In this document: one piece after another, positions 7,597-15,661 of the stretch
Layout: each line of letters starts with the position of its first letter
How positions within the stretch are numbered: position 1 is the stretch's first letter
Origin: Blastococcus colisei
GTDB taxonomy: Bacteria; Actinomycetota; Actinomycetes; Mycobacteriales; Geodermatophilaceae
Direction of reading: 5' to 3'
DNA length: 64,000 nucleotides
NCBI RefSeq assembly: GCF_006717095.1
Contig: NZ_VFQE01000001.1
Coordinates: forward strand, 2,046,001-2,110,000
Program-made: the position numbers and the translations under genes
The notes under the pieces: generated by a model
Seen by the model: the letters and a program-made list of their open reading frames with translations, nothing else
Database searches by the model: none
Told to the model about the DNA's origin: nothing

Positions 7597-8339
7597 TGCG
7601 TCCCGGCCGAGTGCGGCAGCAGGCCTTCGGCCAGGCGGACCAGGGCCTGGACGCCCGGAGAGTCGGCCGCCGCGTCGAACGGGGCCTCGCCGCGCCGTTC
7701 CGCCGCGACGATCGCCGGCTCGTCCGGCACCAGCACCGGGTCCAGGCCGGGGAAGGCCGCGCGCACCCGGGACTCGTCGTCCGCGTCGCGGATCCGGTTG
7801 GCCGTGACGACCACGCGGCCCAGCCCGCCGGCCAGCACCGCCTCCGCCGCGCGGCGACCGACCTCGAGCGACTTGGCGGTCGGCTCGACGACGACGACCA
7901 CGACGTCGACCGGTTCCCCGTCCATGCGCAGGACGGTGCCGAGGCCCGCCTCGAAGTCGGCGACGACGATCCGACCGGGACGTTCCAGCTGCCCGAGCAA
8001 CTGCTCAGGTGAGATGCCGCACTACGGGCAGCCCGGCTCCGGGTTCTGGATCGCCGAGACCACGGCGAGCCGCACGCCGTCCGGGCCCGTCGTGCCGAAC
8101 CGCTCGACCAGGTCGTCCGCGCTGCCGGCGTGCGCCTCGTCGCCGGCGTTGACGGCGTCGCGCACGGTGACCAGGTGCTCGGTCACCTCCTCGCTCAGTC
8201 CGAGCGAGATGCCGAGGTTCGGGTTGGTGTCGCAGTCGAGGGCCAGCGTCTCGTGCCCATGGCGGGCCAGTGTCCGGGCCAGCACCGCGGACGTCGTCGT
8301 CTTGCCCGAGCCGCCCTTGCCCACCACAGCGATCTTCAC
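7593..8339 (-). CDS. CooC-like ATPase with in-frame UAG at a Cys-equivalent site (probable selenoprotein, copy 2)
   Basis: Read through one in-frame TAG (8022-8024), the gene encodes 248 residues homologous over its whole length to the ATPase at 6808. It has MKIAVVGKGGSGKTTTSAVL with Lys8 of the deviant Walker A, DCDTNPNLGISLG, and after the TAG VADFEAGLGTV and VVVVEPTAKSLEVGRRAA. The TAG is codon 106 in Gly-Cys-Pro-[UAG]-Cys-Gly. Aligned to copy 1 (Gly-Cys-Thr-Cys-Gly) it falls on the second Cys of CxC. A 7-bp hairpin follows 12 nt later. Sec is the simplest reading; a nonsense mutation is the alternative. Start GTG 8339 overlaps the stop of copy 3. The final stop is also TAG. Confidence 0.85.
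7992..8009 (-). promoter_or_regulatory. Probable bacterial SECIS hairpin of the CooC-like gene
   Basis: On the minus strand, 12 nt after TAG, CCTGAGC (8009-8003) pairs with GCTCGGG (7998-7992). This gives seven base pairs, one of them a U-G wobble, around a four-base loop AGTT. Bacterial SECIS elements are hairpins at this distance inside the coding region, usually with G among the first two loop bases, which holds here. The geometry closely matches the formate dehydrogenase hairpin at 16246 (spacer 11 nt, stem 7 bp). It would be bound by SelB carrying the Sec tRNA. Confidence 0.75.
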
Positions 8340-9094
8340 GAGGCCTCCTCGCGGTTGCGCAGGTCGTCCACCAGCGACCGTACTGCCGCGACGGCCGGCG
8401 TGTCCGGCCCGGCGTCGACCACGGCACGGCCCAGCCGGTCGGCGTCGCCCACCGCGGGGTCGAACGGGACGGCGCCGACCACGGGCAGGCCGGTGCCGGC
8501 AGCGACTCGCTCCGCGTCGTCGGGATTCCGCACCTTGTTGGCCACCGCGACGACCTGCGGCGCGCCGGCAGTCGCGGCCAGCCGGGCCAGGCGCCGGCCG
8601 GAGAGCAGCGACGCAGGGGAGGGCTCCACCACGACGAGGAACGTGCGCGCGTAGCGGCCCCAGGTCAGGAACGGCTGGCGGGTGCCTCCCGGGAGGTCTC
8701 CGACGATGCTCCACCCGTCGCCGGGCAGGTCGTCCAGCACCCGCTGGTACGCCCAGTGCGGGCGGGTGTTGCTCCACCGGGGCCCGCGGGCCTTGCCCAG
8801 CTGGAGGAAGCGCAGCCCGTCCGGCCCCCGCACCGCGTACCGCTCTATGGCGTCGGGCCCGGTCAGGCCCGGGCGCAGGCGGTACCGGCGCCGGCCGGCC
8901 TCCTCGTACTCCTCCACCGCGTCGTCGGGCAGCCCGGCGTCCGTCGGGTCGACGCCCAGGGCGAACGCCAGCCCGGGCATGGGATCGGAGTCCAGCGCCA
9001 GCACCCGCTCGCCGCTGCCGGCCAGCAGCCGGGCGAACGTCCCGGCCAGGGACGACTTCCCGGCGCCGCCCTTGCCCACGAAAGCCACCCGCAT
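8336..9094 (-). CDS. CooC-like ATPase without CxC motif (copy 3)
   Basis: This 252-residue protein starts at ATG 9094 and is the promoter-proximal gene of the pair with copy 2 (GTGA overlap). MRVAFVGKGGAGKSS is a deviant Walker A with the signature Lys8. LALDSDPMPGLAFALG and IVGDLPGGTRQPF correspond to the switch regions, and VVVVEPSPASLLSGRRLARL matches the same segment in copies 1 and 2. The region that holds CxC in copy 1 and Cys-Pro-Sec in copy 2 has no Cys here (LQLGKARGPRWSN), so it cannot bind metal the same way. It may form heterodimers with copy 2 or have another client. It diverges from hypC across about 100 bp. Confidence 0.8.
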   Translation of the reverse strand: MRVAFVGKGGAGKSSLAGTFARLLAGSGERVLALDSDPMPGLAFALGVDPTDAGLPDDAVEEYEEAGRRRYRLRPGLTGPDAIERYAVRGPDGLRFLQLGKARGPRWSNTRPHWAYQRVLDDLPGDGWSIVGDLPGGTRQPFLTWGRYARTFLVVVEPSPASLLSGRRLARLAATAGAPQVVAVANKVRNPDDAERVAAGTGLPVVGAVPFDPAVGDADRLGRAVVDAGPDTPAVAAVRSLVDDLRNREEAS

Positions 9095-9193
9095 GGCTGG
9101 ACTGTAGGGCTGGGTGCGGGAAAGGTGGCTAGTGGTACCGCACACCTACCGGACCGCTCGCGGCCGCGCAGCGATCCACGCGAGGAGACCTGC

Positions 9194-9484
9194 ATGTGCC
9201 TGGGCGTTCCCGGTCAGATCGTGGCCATTCCCGATCCCGCGGCGGCGCACGCGGAGGTGCACGTCGGCGGCGTCGGCCGGGAGGTGTCGCTGGCCCTGCT
9301 CGGCCCCGGAGCAGCCCGCGTCGGCGACTGGGTGGTCGTCCACGTCGGATTCGCGATGGAGGTCATCGACGAGGCGGAGGCGCGCGCGACGCTGGAGGAG
9401 ATGCAGCGGCTGGACGACATGTACGCGAGCGCGCTGTCCGACGCGCCCGTCGTGGACGCGGGCGAGGAGTACCGCCGTGGCTGA
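9194..9484 (+). CDS. hypC: Hydrogenase maturation chaperone HypC
   Basis: The 96-residue protein starts MCLGVPGQIVAI. HypC/HybG proteins begin with MC-[LI]-[GA]-[VI]-P, and the N-terminal Cys2 carries the Fe(CN)2CO precursor together with HypD and holds the large subunit precursor. VGGVGREVSLALLG and VGDWVVVHVGFAMEVID match the remaining beta-barrel strands, and the C-terminal helix is EAEARATLEEMQRL. A GAGGAGACC ribosome-binding site precedes ATG 9194. Its stop overlaps the next gene by 8 bp, so the two are co-translated. Confidence 0.93.
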   Translation: MCLGVPGQIVAIPDPAAAHAEVHVGGVGREVSLALLGPGAARVGDWVVVHVGFAMEVIDEAEARATLEEMQRLDDMYASALSDAPVVDAGEEYRRG

Positions 9485-10265
9485 GCGGAGGCCGGGGGCG
9501 GTTCCCGGACCGGTCCTCTTCGCCCGGTACGCCTTCGCGCCCAATTCACACGGCTACTGCGGGCCGGCCGACTCCGGCGGGCTCTTCGAGTACGGCGTCG
9601 CCGGCCGGGACGACGGCGGCCTGCGCGCGATGGCGCAGCAGTTCGCCGGCGCATGGCCGTACCTGCAGCTGATCGCGGGCGCCACCGGTCTGGCCGACCC
9701 GCTGGACCGCCGGGTGGTGGAGGCCTACTGGGTGGGCAGTCCCCGGCTGGACCTGGTGAGCACCCGTGCGGTGGGCGATTCCATGGAGGACCGGTTCCGC
9801 GCCGTCACAGGGGCGACGTTCTCGACCCTCACCGAGGGCGTGCTCGCCGGCGGGGTGCCGCACCACAGTTTCGCGGTGTTCTGCATCTACCCCTACACCG
9901 GCCTGCTGACCGACGGGCGCAAGGCGCCGCACGCGCTCACCGTGCTGGACCGGTGCCGGATCCGCTGGGGACGGGTGCAGGCGGTCCAGGGCGACCAGGT
10001 CGTGGTGGAGAGCCAGCCACTGAGCTGGGACGGTCGCACCCTCCAGCTCGGGCCGCCCGTGCCCGAGACCGTCGTGCAGTCGGTCGACGGGGTCGGGATG
10101 GTGGGCACCGTGCAGCCCGGCGACTGGGTGTCCCTGCACTGGGAGTGGGTGTGCGACCGGCTGACCGAACGGCAGGTCGCCCGGCTGCGCCACTACTCGG
10201 ATCGGCACCTGGCCATCGTCAACGACCGGCAGACCCGTTCGCGGGTGCCTGCGCTCCTCGACTGA
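9477..10265 (+). CDS. Hydrogenase-associated conserved protein (DUF6390-like)
   Basis: This 262-residue protein starts at GTG 9477 inside the end of hypC. The N-terminus FARYAFAPNSHGYCGPADSG, followed by LQLIAGATGLADPLDRRVVEAYWVGSPRL, matches my memory of the DUF6390 family, found with actinobacterial hydrogenase genes. The middle contains GGVPHHSFAVFCIYPYTGLL, with paired His and a Cys that could be functional. The C-terminal third is beta-rich (VQAVQGDQVVVESQPLSWDG, PGDWVSLHWEWV). No catalytic family is recognised. Coupling to hypC argues for a hydrogenase maturation or quality-control role. Confidence 0.72.
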   Translation: MAERRPGAVPGPVLFARYAFAPNSHGYCGPADSGGLFEYGVAGRDDGGLRAMAQQFAGAWPYLQLIAGATGLADPLDRRVVEAYWVGSPRLDLVSTRAVGDSMEDRFRAVTGATFSTLTEGVLAGGVPHHSFAVFCIYPYTGLLTDGRKAPHALTVLDRCRIRWGRVQAVQGDQVVVESQPLSWDGRTLQLGPPVPETVVQSVDGVGMVGTVQPGDWVSLHWEWVCDRLTERQVARLRHYSDRHLAIVNDRQTRSRVPALLD

Positions 10266-10269
10266 AGCG

Positions 10270-11235
10270 TCACCCGATGGGCCAGCTGCGCTCCAGGGTC
10301 CACCCGACCCGGGCACCGACCGGGTGACGGGGGGCGCCGGGCTCCCGGATCAGGAGCTCGCCGAGCGGGCTGTCGACCAGGTAGTCCGAGTGCGGCCCCC
10401 GGAACCAGACCGCGCGCAGGTCGCCGTCGACGTCGCCACCGAGCCGGGCCCAGCCCGGCCGGACGAGCAGCTTCGCGGAACCGTCCGGAGCGTCCACCAC
10501 GGAAGCGGGGCCGGTGAGCCGGGCGGCGAACAGATCCACGGGCTCGCCGTAGATCTGCTGCGGCGTGCCGACCTGCAGCAGCCGCCCCTCGCGCAGCAGC
10601 GCGACCCGGTCCGCCAGGCCGAGTGCCTCCTCCGCGTCGTGCGTGGCGTAGACCGCGGCCGCACCGCTGTCGCGCTGGCGGGCGACGAGCTCCTCGAGGA
10701 AGACACCGCGGACGTGCGTGTCCAGGTGCGCCGTCGGCTCGTCGAAGAGGTAGACCGACGCCCGCCGGGCGAGGGCCCGTGCCAGTCCCACGCGCTGTTG
10801 TTCCCCGCCGGAGAGCTCCGCGGGCTTCCGGTCGGCCAGGTGGGCGATCCGAAGCCGGTCCAGGATGGCCAGCGCCTCGGCGCGGGCCTGCTTCCGGCCC
10901 GTGCCGCGACGTCGCGCGGGATAGGCCACCGTGTCCAGCGCGGACAGGTGCGGCCACAACGCGTAGTTCTGGAACACCACGGCCAGGTCGCGGCGCTCCG
11001 GTGCCACCGGGCGGCCGTCGCCGGCGACCGTCGTGCCGGCGAGACGGACGGTGCCGGACCTGGGCAGGAGGAAACCGGCCACGGTGTGCAGCAGGGTGGA
11101 CTTGCCCGATCCGGAGGGCCCCAGCAACGCCAGCACCTCCCCGGAGCGGACCTCCAGAGTCACTCCGGCCAGCGCCGTCGTGCCGTCGTATTCCACGACG
11201 AGATCGGTGACCTCGAGGACGGGCTCAGCCGGCAC
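10270..11235 (-). CDS. ABC transporter ATP-binding protein (iron/thiamine/phosphonate-type)
   Basis: A 321-residue ATPase with Walker A LLGPSGSGKSTLL, Q-loop VVFQNYALWPHL, signature LSGGEQQRVGLARAL, Walker B VYLFDEPTAHLD and switch His in YATHDAEEAL. About 85 residues after the ATPase core form a TOBE-type regulatory extension (ASVVDAPDGSAKLLVRPG). This arrangement fits the FbpC/PotA/ThiQ subclass of importers. The last of three genes, it starts 11 bp inside the permease gene. The substrate cannot be fixed from the ATPase alone. Confidence 0.85.
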   Translation of the reverse strand: MPAEPVLEVTDLVVEYDGTTALAGVTLEVRSGEVLALLGPSGSGKSTLLHTVAGFLLPRSGTVRLAGTTVAGDGRPVAPERRDLAVVFQNYALWPHLSALDTVAYPARRRGTGRKQARAEALAILDRLRIAHLADRKPAELSGGEQQRVGLARALARRASVYLFDEPTAHLDTHVRGVFLEELVARQRDSGAAAVYATHDAEEALGLADRVALLREGRLLQVGTPQQIYGEPVDLFAARLTGPASVVDAPDGSAKLLVRPGWARLGGDVDGDLRAVWFRGPHSDYLVDSPLGELLIREPGAPRHPVGARVGWTLERSWPIG

Positions 11236-12904
11236 TGGGCCCCTCCGTTCGAGTGCCGGCCGACGGAGCCCCGCGCCCGCCGCGGAGCGCGCGGAACACC
11301 GGCCACAGCGCGAGGGCCGGTACGGCGAGCAGCAGGGACAGCACCACCGACAGCGCGGCGGTCGGCCCGATCCGGCCCAGCTCCTGACTGTTCAGCACGA
11401 CGACCGCCAACGTCTCCGTCCCGGGCCCGTAGAGCAGGCTGGACATGGTGACCTCGTACAGGGCGGTGAGGAAGCAGATCAGCCACGCCGCCAGCAGCGC
11501 GGGGGCGAGCGGCCGCAGTGCGACGGTGCGGACGGTGGTGAGCGCGCCGGCGCCGCTGACCCGTGCGGCGCGCAGTTCATCGGGGGGCAGGCGGTCGAGC
11601 GCACCGGCGATCGGCCGGTGCGCGAACGCCCAGAGCTTGGCCACGTAGGCCAGCAGGATGAGCGTGAGGGTGCCGGACAGCCATCGCCCGTAGGCGAGCA
11701 GCAGGCCGACCGCGAGGGTGGAGCCGGGCAGCACGAGGGTGAGTGTGACGAGGGTGCCGATCGCGCGGCCGGCCCGGCGGCGCTCGAGCACCGCGACGAG
11801 GGCGCCGAGCAGCACGAGCAGCGAGGCCGCGGCGAGCGCGAGGCCGACGCTGCGGCCGACCGCCTCGACGGTGCGCGGGGTGAGGATCTCGCGGAAGTGG
11901 TCCAGGGTCCAGTTGCCGGGCGTCGGCGGGATCCCGAGCGCGCGGGTGACCGAGGCGAGGGCGAGGGCGGCCAGCGGCAGCGCCACGGTGAGCACCAGGT
12001 AGCCGGCCAGGGCGGTGGCCTGGGCCCGCCGTACCGGCCGGCTCCCGGCCACGGCGCTCGTGCCCTGCGCACCTGCCGGGCGCTCCGCCCGCAGCCGCGG
12101 ACCGAGCAGCGCGTCCGCCGGGGCCACGCATACGGCGGCGAGGACGACCAGCAGCAGGGCGAGGGCGACCGCCTCGAGGAAGGAGGCGGGATCGCCACCG
12201 ATCGACAGGTCGGCGTAGATCCGTGTGGTCACCGTGCTGAACCCGGCGGGTGCGCCGAGGACGTGCGGAATGGCGAAGGAGCCGAGTGTCAGCACGAACA
12301 CCAGGACGGCTGCCGCCGACAGCGCGGGCAGGAGCAGCCGGAGCGTGATGGTGAGCAGCACCGTGCCGCTCCTTGCGCCCGACACCCGGGCCGCGCGCTC
12401 CAGGTCTGGCTCGGCGCGCGCGGCCAGGCCGGCAGCGACGACCAGGTAGGCCAGCGGCGCGGCGTTCACGACCAGGACCACCCACACCCCGACGGGGCCC
12501 AGCAGTCCCGGCCAGTGCAGCCCCGCGACGGTGTCGGTGAAGCCGGCCCGCGCGTAGGCCTGCGTCCAGCTGTAGCCGAGCACGAAGTCGGGCACGACCA
12601 CCGGCAGCAGCACCGCCACCCGCCAGAGGGCCCGGCCGGGCAGGTCGGGCCGGCGCAGGACCAGCGCGATCGCGACGCCGAGCGGAACGGCGGCGGCGGT
12701 CACGGCCGCGGCGAGGAGGAGGGAGTTGCGCACCGCCGTGCCCAACCGGGCCGAGCCGAGGACGCCGGCGAGGTCGCCGTCGCTCTCCTGCCACAGCACC
12801 GCGCCCAGGCGCAGCAGCGGCAACGCGACGAGCGCGGCGACGACGGCGAGCACGGCGACGACGGCGCTCCACCGGACCAGCATCGGCGCACCGCCTGGGT
12901 GCAT
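11225..12904 (-). CDS. ABC transporter permease, fused double-domain
   Basis: The 559-residue membrane protein has about twelve helices and two copies of the binding-protein-dependent transport inner-membrane domain, as in FbpB-type iron permeases. The two EAA-like loops are seen at RAARVSGARSGTVLLTITLR in the first half and ELRAARVSGAGALTTVRTVA in the second. ATG 12904 starts just after the binding-protein stop; ATG 12883 (MLVRW) is a credible alternative with a better upstream AGG. Fusion of both domains into one chain is normal for this subclass. It is co-transcribed with its neighbours. Confidence 0.85.
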   Translation of the reverse strand: MHPGGAPMLVRWSAVVAVLAVVAALVALPLLRLGAVLWQESDGDLAGVLGSARLGTAVRNSLLLAAAVTAAAVPLGVAIALVLRRPDLPGRALWRVAVLLPVVVPDFVLGYSWTQAYARAGFTDTVAGLHWPGLLGPVGVWVVLVVNAAPLAYLVVAAGLAARAEPDLERAARVSGARSGTVLLTITLRLLLPALSAAAVLVFVLTLGSFAIPHVLGAPAGFSTVTTRIYADLSIGGDPASFLEAVALALLLVVLAAVCVAPADALLGPRLRAERPAGAQGTSAVAGSRPVRRAQATALAGYLVLTVALPLAALALASVTRALGIPPTPGNWTLDHFREILTPRTVEAVGRSVGLALAAASLLVLLGALVAVLERRRAGRAIGTLVTLTLVLPGSTLAVGLLLAYGRWLSGTLTLILLAYVAKLWAFAHRPIAGALDRLPPDELRAARVSGAGALTTVRTVALRPLAPALLAAWLICFLTALYEVTMSSLLYGPGTETLAVVVLNSQELGRIGPTAALSVVLSLLLAVPALALWPVFRALRGGRGAPSAGTRTEGPSAG

Positions 12905-12907
12905 CGC

Positions 12908-13933
12908 TCAGCCGCCGAAGACCTGCTGGTACTCGCCGACGATCGCGTCCTTGTCACTGCCGATCGCGGCCCAGTCGGGGAAGACGATCGGCGCGCCCTG
13001 GGGGATGGTCGGCGTGGGCGCCCCAGGCCGGGTGGGGTAGGAGCCGGACTCGCCGACCACCGCCTGTCCGTCGTCCCCGACGACGAAGGAGATGAAGTCC
13101 TTCGCGACCTGGGAGTCGGCGCTGCCGGTGGCCAGCGCGATCGGCCCGTAGATGGCCACGGCTCCGGGCTCGGGCCAGGCGACAGCCACCGGGGAGCCGT
13201 CTTCGACGGCCGCGTAGGCCGCGTTGGCGATCGTGATGCCGGCGTCGTAGATGCCCTGGGAGACCCCGGCGGTGACGTCGTTGGGCGTGCCCACCTGTAC
13301 CGCGCCGTTGCCGCGGAGCTGGACGTAGAAGTCCAGGCCGTAGTCCGGCTCGGAGGCGAACCAGCCCAGCGCGCCCAGCGCCGAGGCGGCCACCGAGGGG
13401 TCGGGCACGGCCACCGCGTAGTCGCCGGCGGCCAGGTCTGACCACGTCTGCGGGGCCGGGACGTCCGTGCGGTGCAGCGCGAGCATGTAGAGCACGGCGA
13501 CGCCGACGTAGTCGTCCGTGCGGAACTCCCCGGGGATGGCCGCGGCCTCGGGCGGCGTCCACCCGCCCACGAGCCCCTCGTCGACGAAGGCCTGCACGGT
13601 CAGGGGATCGCAGCCCCAGATGACGTCCGCCCGCAGCCCGCCCGAGCGCACATCGGCCGCCACCCGTGCGTTCAGCTCACCGGTGGGCGCGCGGAACAGC
13701 TCGACCTGCGCGCCGTCGGCGCGGTCCTCGAAGGCGTCGATCAACGGCTGGATCGTCGTGTCGCTGACGCAGGTGTACAGGGTGATCGTCTCGGCCGCTC
13801 CAGCCCCGGCCTCGCCGGCCTCCGCGCTACAGGCCGGGACGGCCACGAGAACTGCCGACAGCAGTCCGCATGCTCGTCGCCGGCTGCCACGTGCGACGCG
13901 TCCGGCAGGTCGCCCGACCGGCCTCGTCCTCAT
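12908..13933 (-). CDS. ABC transporter substrate-binding lipoprotein (Fe3+/2-aminoethylphosphonate-type)
   Basis: A 341-residue periplasmic-binding-protein-fold lipoprotein. The signal has an RGSRRRACGLLSAVLVAV core and lipobox VPACSAE. The mature domain begins ITLYTCVSDTTIQPLIDAFE, matching the FbpA/PhnS class in which the first strand is followed by a helix of similar spacing. GLRADVIWGCDPLTVQAFVDEG and AIPGEFRTDDYVG are further class features. FbpA-type iron-binding Tyr pairs are not obvious, so iron is not assured. It is the first gene of the importer operon, separated by 76 bp from the flavoprotein gene ending at 14010. Confidence 0.82.
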   Translation of the reverse strand: MRTRPVGRPAGRVARGSRRRACGLLSAVLVAVPACSAEAGEAGAGAAETITLYTCVSDTTIQPLIDAFEDRADGAQVELFRAPTGELNARVAADVRSGGLRADVIWGCDPLTVQAFVDEGLVGGWTPPEAAAIPGEFRTDDYVGVAVLYMLALHRTDVPAPQTWSDLAAGDYAVAVPDPSVAASALGALGWFASEPDYGLDFYVQLRGNGAVQVGTPNDVTAGVSQGIYDAGITIANAAYAAVEDGSPVAVAWPEPGAVAIYGPIALATGSADSQVAKDFISFVVGDDGQAVVGESGSYPTRPGAPTPTIPQGAPIVFPDWAAIGSDKDAIVGEYQQVFGG

Positions 13934-14009
13934 CGAGTGATCACCCGGGACAGGCTAGGGCGACCGCCTGCACCTGTCAGCTCCTGGAGCCGCGTAGGCT
14001 GACGGCGGG

Positions 14010-15488
14010 TCAGACGCGGGCCGGGCGCAACCGGGGTGCTTCCCGGATGCCGAAGATCTCGCGCAGCGCCACGCGGGCGGCGTTGTCCCCGCACATCCCG
14101 TGCACCGCGGGTCCCGGCGGGGTCGCCGCGGACGCCAGATACGTGCCCCGCACGGGTGTCTTGTACGGATTCCACCGCGGTACCGGGCGGGCGAGCATCT
14201 GCCACATCGAGGCCTCTCCGTTGGAGATCTCGCCGCCGATGTTGTTGGGGTTGTACGCCTCCAGTTGGCGGGCGTTCGTCGTGTGCCGGTCGAGGACGGT
14301 GTCCCGGAAGCCGGGGGCGAACCGTTCGATCTGCGTCTCGATCCGGTCGGTCATGTCGACGTCGGAGCCGTGCGGGACGTGGACGTACGCCCAGAGGACG
14401 TGCCGGCCGGACGGTGCCCGGGTCGGATCCACCACGGTGGGCTGGACGGCGAGCACGAAGGGCCGCTCGGGGTTCCGGCCGGCTGCCGGAGCGGACTCTG
14501 CGGCGACGGTCTCGTCCAGCGTGCCGGCCAGGTGCACGGTGCCGGCCCGACGGACCTCGGGATTGGTCCAGGGGACCGGTTCGGACAGCGCCCAGTCCAC
14601 CTTGAAGACGCCGGGCCCGTGCCGGTAGCGGGCCACCCACCGCCGGTAGCCCTCGTGCACCCCGTCGCCGGCCATCCGGACGAAGGCCGACGGTGAGGTG
14701 TCGAGCAGGACGGCGGGCACGCCATCGAACTCCCTCAGGTCCGTCACCTCGTGCCCGGTGACCACCTCGCCACCCTGCTCCTCCAGCGCGGTCACCATCG
14801 CGTCGGCCAGCCGCTGCGATCCACCCTCCACCAGAGGCCAGCCGACGTGGTGCGCCAGCATGCCCAGCAACAGCCCCAGTCCTCCGGTCAGCCCCCGCGT
14901 CAGCGGCAGCATGCCGTGGGCGGCGGCGCCGGCGAGCAGGGCTCCCGGGTCATCGGTCCGGAACCAGCGACGCATCAGCCACCGGACGCTGGGCAGCCCG
15001 TTGACCGCGAAGAACGCGAGCGCCGGGATGCCGTGCACCGGCGGCCGGCGGAAGGCGCTGCCGAGGATGTAGTCGACCACCTCGTCCCCGTGCTCGACCA
15101 GTGGGCCGAGGAGCCGACGGTATGCCGGCCCGTCGGGGCCGAAGGCCTCCGCGGTCTCCTCGAGCGAGGGCTTGGCGAGAGCAGCCCGACCGCCGTCCAG
15201 CGGGTGTGCGTAGGGGATCTCCGGGTGGACCAGGCGCACGCCGCGGGCGGCGAGGTCGAACTCGTGGAAGAAGGGCGCCGCCGCGGCCATCGGGTGCGCC
15301 GCCGCACAGACGTCGTGGGCGAAGCCCGGCCGGGTCAGCTCGGCGGTGCGGAGCCCGCCGCCGGCCCGCGCGTTCCGCTCGAGGACCTGTACCCGCAGCC
15401 CGGCGGCGGCGAGACGCAGGGCCGCGGCCAGGCCGTTGGGCCCGGCGCCGACGACGACGGCGTCCGGCTTCCCGTTCATCTGCCCCAT
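14010..15488 (-). CDS. FAD-dependent oxidoreductase, phytoene-desaturase-related
   Basis: This 492-residue flavoprotein has an N-terminal Rossmann motif [21 protein letters not shown] and the second glycine-rich [12 protein letters not shown], both typical of the CrtI/PDS-like amine-oxidase superfamily. [20 protein letters not shown] matches the internal substrate-domain signature, and the C-terminal [12 protein letters not shown] and [15 protein letters not shown] close the FAD site. Members of this NAD(P)/FAD subgroup are not necessarily carotenoid enzymes, and there are no other carotenoid genes here. ATG 15488 or ATG 15479 could start it. It diverges from the formate dehydrogenase operon over about 170 bp. 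Confidence 0.8.
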   Translation of the reverse strand: MGQMNGKPDAVVVGAGPNGLAAALRLAAAGLRVQVLERNARAGGGLRTAELTRPGFAHDVCAAAHPMAAAAPFFHEFDLAARGVRLVHPEIPYAHPLDGGRAALAKPSLEETAEAFGPDGPAYRRLLGPLVEHGDEVVDYILGSAFRRPPVHGIPALAFFAVNGLPSVRWLMRRWFRTDDPGALLAGAAAHGMLPLTRGLTGGLGLLLGMLAHHVGWPLVEGGSQRLADAMVTALEEQGGEVVTGHEVTDLREFDGVPAVLLDTSPSAFVRMAGDGVHEGYRRWVARYRHGPGVFKVDWALSEPVPWTNPEVRRAGTVHLAGTLDETVAAESAPAAGRNPERPFVLAVQPTVVDPTRAPSGRHVLWAYVHVPHGSDVDMTDRIETQIERFAPGFRDTVLDRHTTNARQLEAYNPNNIGGEISNGEASMWQMLARPVPRWNPYKTPVRGTYLASAATPPGPAVHGMCGDNAARVALREIFGIREAPRLRPARV

Positions 15489-15661
15489 GCTGGGTGAGCG
15501 GCGCGTCGTCGGCCACCGGGCCGGTCGGGGACGTGCGGGCGGGCCGGGCCGTGGCTAGGGTCGGCAACGTTGGGTCAGCGGCGGGCAGCACTGGCGTGAC
15601 CACGCCGGCAGGTCGGCGACTCGTCCGCCGTCCACGGGCAGCGCTGCCACGGGAGGGCTTC

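Noticed and set aside
11033-13441. Long plus-strand open frame opposite the ABC importer
   Set aside because: Rich in Gln/Arg/Gly low-complexity and antisense to a clear transporter operon.
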